This document shows, piece after piece, positions 60,033 to 64,000 of a DNA stretch of 64,000 nt. Position 1 is the stretch's first letter. Each line of letters opens with the position of its first letter. The notes beneath the pieces are model-generated. The model saw nothing but the letters and a program-made list of their open reading frames with translations. It did no database searches and was not told the origin of the DNA. The translations under genes were made by a program, and so were the position numbers. Source of the DNA: Hyphomicrobium denitrificans ATCC 51888 (GTDB lineage: Bacteria > Pseudomonadota > Alphaproteobacteria > Rhizobiales > Hyphomicrobiaceae); assembly GCF_000143145.1 (NCBI RefSeq), contig NC_014313.1, positions 496,001 to 560,000 on the forward strand, written 5' to 3'.

Positions 60033-60965
60033 TCAGACATTCAGGGCGCAGATATGCTCGCCTAATGCGAGGCGCGTGACGTCCGCGACGTCGCGCGGGA
60101 TCTGACCCAGCTCGCGAAAGCGCGCGACGACCGAGAGCTTTCGCGAGACGATCGGGCCGGGTAGCGGACAAGTTACCAAGCCTTCTCTGCCGAGCTGTGA
60201 TTCCGAGATGCAGAGGGCGGTGGAGATCGCGAAGCCTTGGCCCGCAGAGACCATGGCCGCGACGGAATAAGGACTGTCATACTCAAAGGATTGCGCTGCC
60301 ACGATGCCAAGGCGGCGCAAATGTCGTTCGATCTCAACGCCCGTTTGCGAGCGCGCGCTGAAGCGGATGAACGGCTTGGTTTCCGCGAGGCGCTTCAGAT
60401 CGTCGATGGTCTGAACCATGCGCGTGCCTGCGGGCAGCAACAGGACGTAGGGCTCGCGTCCGATCTCCCAGCGTTCGAGGCCTGCCGTTTCTTCGAGATC
60501 GTCGACGCCCAAAAACAAGTCGAGCTTGCGCGTCAGCAATTCACTCGCATGGGCTGCGGTCAAACCCGAGAGGATGGCAACCTTGCCGGCGCGAGACTGC
60601 AAATATTCGGAGAGTTTTATCGTCAGGGCGCGATTGAGAGAGTCGACCAGTCCGACGCGAATGAACGTGACTTTTCCTTGCTTTGCATCTTGCAGCAAGG
60701 GTGAAATCTGATGTGCATCGGACAGCAGCGCCGTTGCGCGCTGACGCATCAACGAGCCGCTGAGAGTAAGCGCAAGCGGGCGGCACTTTCTGTCGAACAG
60801 ATCCGTACCTGTGCGCTTCTCGAGCTCGGAAATCGTTTGTGACACGGCAGGCTGCGTCAGCCCAAGTTCGCTCGCAGCGGCGGCCATGCCTCCGGTTTCG
60901 CAGACGGCGAGAAATATCTCCAGCGAGCGAAGATCGAACGGCAATGTTCGGTGTTTAAGTTTCAT
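60033..60965 (-). CDS. LysR-family transcriptional regulator
   Basis: 310-residue regulator. The winged helix-turn-helix is at the N-terminus (SLEIFLAVCETGGMAAAASELGLTQPAVSQTISELEKRTGTDLFDR) and the periplasmic-binding-like effector domain follows (LLTRKLDLFLGVDDLE, EPYVLLLPAGTRM). It converges on the 52-residue peptide gene, with only 11 bases between stops. The usual divergent target gene is not found. A possible target is on the right side of its promoter, where the candidate small RNA lies. Confidence 0.92.
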   Translation of the reverse strand: MKLKHRTLPFDLRSLEIFLAVCETGGMAAAASELGLTQPAVSQTISELEKRTGTDLFDRKCRPLALTLSGSLMRQRATALLSDAHQISPLLQDAKQGKVTFIRVGLVDSLNRALTIKLSEYLQSRAGKVAILSGLTAAHASELLTRKLDLFLGVDDLEETAGLERWEIGREPYVLLLPAGTRMVQTIDDLKRLAETKPFIRFSARSQTGVEIERHLRRLGIVAAQSFEYDSPYSVAAMVSAGQGFAISTALCISESQLGREGLVTCPLPGPIVSRKLSVVARFRELGQIPRDVADVTRLALGEHICALNV

Positions 60966-61302
60966 GGCCTTCGCAAAATTCGTTAGTAAGTTTTCGGCGG
61001 CAGGTGCATGATCGGAATTGCGGTGCTTACGGACGATCCGATTTGTGCACGAGAGTGGTGGCGGCGATCTTGTCGTACGCTGACGCCTCGACCGATGGAG
61101 CGACCCGGGGAAAAGCTTGGCATCACCCGATGCTTCGACGGCTTTGACCCCAACTCATCTGCAATGATGCGTTCGGATTTCTTGGCTTCGATTTTCATGG
61201 GTCACCCGGAACAAAATCGTCTCGGATGCACATTGTCGTGACTATAAAGAAAAAAAGTTTCTTTGCAATTGACTCGCCTGCCGGCTGAAGATATTTTTTG
61301 CT
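60966..61302. other. Region upstream of lysR, possible small ORF
   Basis: A minus-strand frame at 60983-61198 would encode 71 residues (MKIEAKKSERIIADELGS at the start, IPIMHLPPKTY at the end), ahead of lysR on the same strand. A plus-strand frame at 61008-61241 overlaps it. Neither has a good ribosome site and third-position GC is low for this genome, so I treat both as unproven. The stretch 61240-61300 is AT-rich and holds the promoter of the candidate small RNA. Confidence 0.3.
61269..61297 (+). promoter_or_regulatory. Sigma-70-like promoter of the candidate small RNA
   Basis: TTGACT at 61269-61274, a 17-base spacer, and TATTTT at 61292-61297 form a good -35/-10 pair with the ideal spacing. 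Transcription would start near 61303-61305, exactly at the first hairpin arm of the candidate RNA. Confidence 0.6.
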
Positions 61303-61383
61303 GGTCGGGTACTCCCTTCTTCATTCCCGTACCCGATGTCCACGAACGGGTCGGCGCCCTCTGGGCGTCGGCCTTGTTTTTTT
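61303..61383 (+). ncRNA. Candidate small RNA of about 80 nt with two hairpins
   Basis: Downstream of the promoter, a first hairpin pairs TCGGGTAC (61305-61312) with GTACCCGA (61329-61336) and leaves a 16-base, C/U-rich loop (TCCCTTCTTCATTCCC). A second stem of 11 pairs, including two G-U wobbles, lies at 61349-61373, followed by TTGTTTTTTT (61374-61383), a standard terminator. No plus-strand coding sequence explains it. C/U-rich loops of this kind target Shine-Dalgarno sequences in known alphaproteobacterial small RNAs, so regulation by base pairing is likely. Not matched to a named family. Confidence 0.7.
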
Positions 61384-61635
61384 CCGGCGAAACGGAATCA
61401 GATCGCGCGGGTCTACGTGTTGCGCGCAGACGTTTTTTCCTCAGAGCGATCTCACTGCAGCTGCCGCCGCTGAACGGCGCTCAGGTTTGTGCTCGCAAGT
61501 TCTTCAAGCGAATCCGGCCCTACCTTCTTCGCTGCTCGGACGTGCAACGGATGGACTCGGCTGAGCTTTGCGCGTCTAATCACCAAGCTTGAGGGGAGTT
61601 CTGCATCCGGGGGGGCAACCGGAAGGACGGTTCCC

Positions 61636-62850
61636 ATGTCAGCAAATCTGATCGCCAGTATCACCCAAGCTCTCAGCGCCAACATCGTTACACGCATCGC
61701 TTCGGGGCTAGGGCTCGACAGGTCACAAGCAGAAAAAGCTTTGCAGGCTGGTATTCCCGGCCTTCTCGCCGCTCTGGTGTCCTTGATTTCCAGGCCGGGT
61801 GGCGCATCGGCTCTCAACAGCGCGATCGCGCAGCAGCCGCCGGGTCTGCTTTCGAACCTGGGAAACGTGATTGGCAGTCCGACGCAGAATAATGTGGTTG
61901 AAGGCGGCGCGAGCCTGCTGAATTCGCTTCTTGGCGGTTCGACGTCATCGGCGCTTGCCAATGCCGTCAGCCAATACGTCGGCGTCGGCGGTGGCATCTC
62001 GAAAAGTCTGATGGGTTTGCTTGCGCCTGTCGTGTTGAGCGTGCTCGGTCAAGAGCAACGCGCGAGAGGGCTCGATGCCGATGGTCTCGCCGACCTCGTC
62101 GAGTCTCAAAAGGACAGCATTGCGCGGGCTATCCCTTCAGGCTTTTCGAAATATCTCCAAGGTACGGGTATTCTCGACGGCGTGATGGGTGATGAGCGCG
62201 CCGCCACAGCGGCGGACCCCGCCTCGCGGCCGCAATACACGACGCCGACGGAGAGATACAGCGATCAGTCGCGCGAAGCGTCGTCGCCGTGGCGCTGGGC
62301 ACTTCCGGCGCTTGCAGTGCTGGCATTGCTCGGCATCGCCTGGAGCCTGCGGACAGGCTCGGGTCCGGACGTGACTGCAGTCGCGCCGCCGCCGGCGACG
62401 GAAACTCCCGCACGGACAGAGGCCAATTCGAACTCGCCGTCGAACACCGGGACGAGCACGGGTGCTGCGGGCACGGACATCATGCCGACGCCATTCCAGG
62501 CGCTCGACAGTATTCGCGGAGTCAAGGTCGGAGATACGGACTTCGGTGCGCAGATCGCAAACGCAGTCGACGGTATGCGTTCGTCGCTTTCGAGCATCAA
62601 AGACGAGGCGTCGGCGCAAGCAGTTGCTCAGCCTCTTGCAAAATCGGCCGATGAATTTTCACGACTGAAAAAGATGCTCGATCAGCTTTCGCCAGACGTT
62701 CGTAAAACGGTCGTCAATGCGATCGCCGCGACGCGGCCGATGCTCGATCAGATGTTCGATAAGGCGCTCGCGATCCCGGGCGTCAGCGCGCTCATCAAGC
62801 CGACCGTCGACAGCGTACGAGCCGAATTCGATACGTTGTCCGCGGCTTGA
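61636..62850 (+). CDS. DUF937-type protein with a central transmembrane helix
   Basis: 404-residue protein. The N-terminal 170 residues are a DUF937 (YidB-like) helical domain, with repeated Gly/Leu-rich stretches (QAGIPGLLAALVSLISRPGG, GGGISKSLMGLLAPVVLSVLGQE). A single helix follows (WALPALAVLALLGIAWSL), then a Thr/Pro/Ser-rich linker and a helical C-terminal domain (LKKMLDQLSPDVRKTVVNAIAATRPMLDQMFDKAL). GGAAGGACGG precedes ATG 61636, so the upstream frame to 61489 is not used. Function unknown; envelope placement is inferred. Confidence 0.8.
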   Translation: MSANLIASITQALSANIVTRIASGLGLDRSQAEKALQAGIPGLLAALVSLISRPGGASALNSAIAQQPPGLLSNLGNVIGSPTQNNVVEGGASLLNSLLGGSTSSALANAVSQYVGVGGGISKSLMGLLAPVVLSVLGQEQRARGLDADGLADLVESQKDSIARAIPSGFSKYLQGTGILDGVMGDERAATAADPASRPQYTTPTERYSDQSREASSPWRWALPALAVLALLGIAWSLRTGSGPDVTAVAPPPATETPARTEANSNSPSNTGTSTGAAGTDIMPTPFQALDSIRGVKVGDTDFGAQIANAVDGMRSSLSSIKDEASAQAVAQPLAKSADEFSRLKKMLDQLSPDVRKTVVNAIAATRPMLDQMFDKALAIPGVSALIKPTVDSVRAEFDTLSAA

Positions 62851-62862
62851 TTGCACAAAGAA

Positions 62863-62904
62863 ATCGGCCGGGCGCTGCCGCGTTTTTGGCAGTGCCCGGC
62901 CGAT
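62863..62904 (-). terminator. Terminator hairpin between gdhA and DUF937 gene
   Basis: ATCGGCCGGGCGCTGCC (62863-62879) pairs with GGCAGTGCCCGGCCGAT (62888-62904), a 17-base stem with one wobble. Read on the minus strand it is followed by ATTTCTTTG, so it chiefly serves gdhA. It could also stop readthrough from the DUF937 gene. Confidence 0.8.
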
Positions 62905-62917
62905 CGATAGATGGGCC

Positions 62918-64000
<1,083 letters not shown>

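Overview
The window is high-GC DNA, packed with genes, from an alphaproteobacterium of the Hyphomicrobiales. A Hyphomicrobium-like methylotroph fits best. The evidence is a large hopanoid (hpn) locus, a gmaS/glxBCD-type methylamine or glutamate locus, and many small proteins of a rhizobial type. The genus is an inference from gene content. I see no tRNA, rRNA, CRISPR array, insertion sequence or prophage.

Region 1 (1-20641) is a hopanoid locus. hpnC-hpnD-hpnE make squalene from farnesyl diphosphate and shc cyclises it. hpnH and hpnG add and trim the adenosyl side chain. hpnI, hpnJ, hpnK and a second HpnI-like glycosyltransferase decorate bacteriohopanetetrol. hpnN, mlaA, hpnM and probably hpnL serve transport or membrane placement. 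ispH and dxs, both MEP-pathway genes for isoprenoid precursors, lie inside the locus.

Region 2 (20722-28257) holds small secreted proteins and a cobalamin-riboswitch-controlled cobalt uptake unit (cbtB-cbtA plus a DUF1289 fusion protein). A divergent histidine phosphatase follows. Next comes a two-gene polysaccharide synthase: a membrane-fusion protein and a PilZ-tailed GT2 synthase, resembling BgsB/BgsA-type c-di-GMP-activated glucan systems. A PsiF-like protein ends the region.

Region 3 (28455-40595) has an MFS exporter, an MsbA-like ABC exporter, rfbA/rfbB/rfbC (dTDP-sugar synthesis, without rfbD in the window), an AI-2E-family membrane protein with an unusual C-terminal domain, and three small YqjD/YqjE-like envelope proteins. 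A cupin, an SPW-repeat protein, ferredoxin-NADP reductase and a secreted protein with a transglycosylase-like motif follow.

Region 4 (41170-46356) is a glxB-glxC-glxD-gmaS/glnT unit with a class I amidotransferase. Region 5 (46357-56272) has a TonB-dependent receptor behind a promoter flanked by palindromes, nagZ, a HugZ-like protein, an AlkA-like glycosylase, msrB, a secreted possible L,D-transpeptidase-like protein, and an ECF sigma/zinc anti-sigma pair divergent from a periplasmic catalase-like protein.

Region 6 (56588-64000) has an MHS-family transporter, a stripped-down NuoE/NuoF-like protein followed by a 52-residue peptide gene, a LysR regulator, a strong candidate small RNA (about 61303-61383), a DUF937 protein and the 3' part of gdhA running off the window edge. 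The best candidates for something new are the small RNA, the NuoEF-like gene with its peptide, and an unassigned terminator near 58451.
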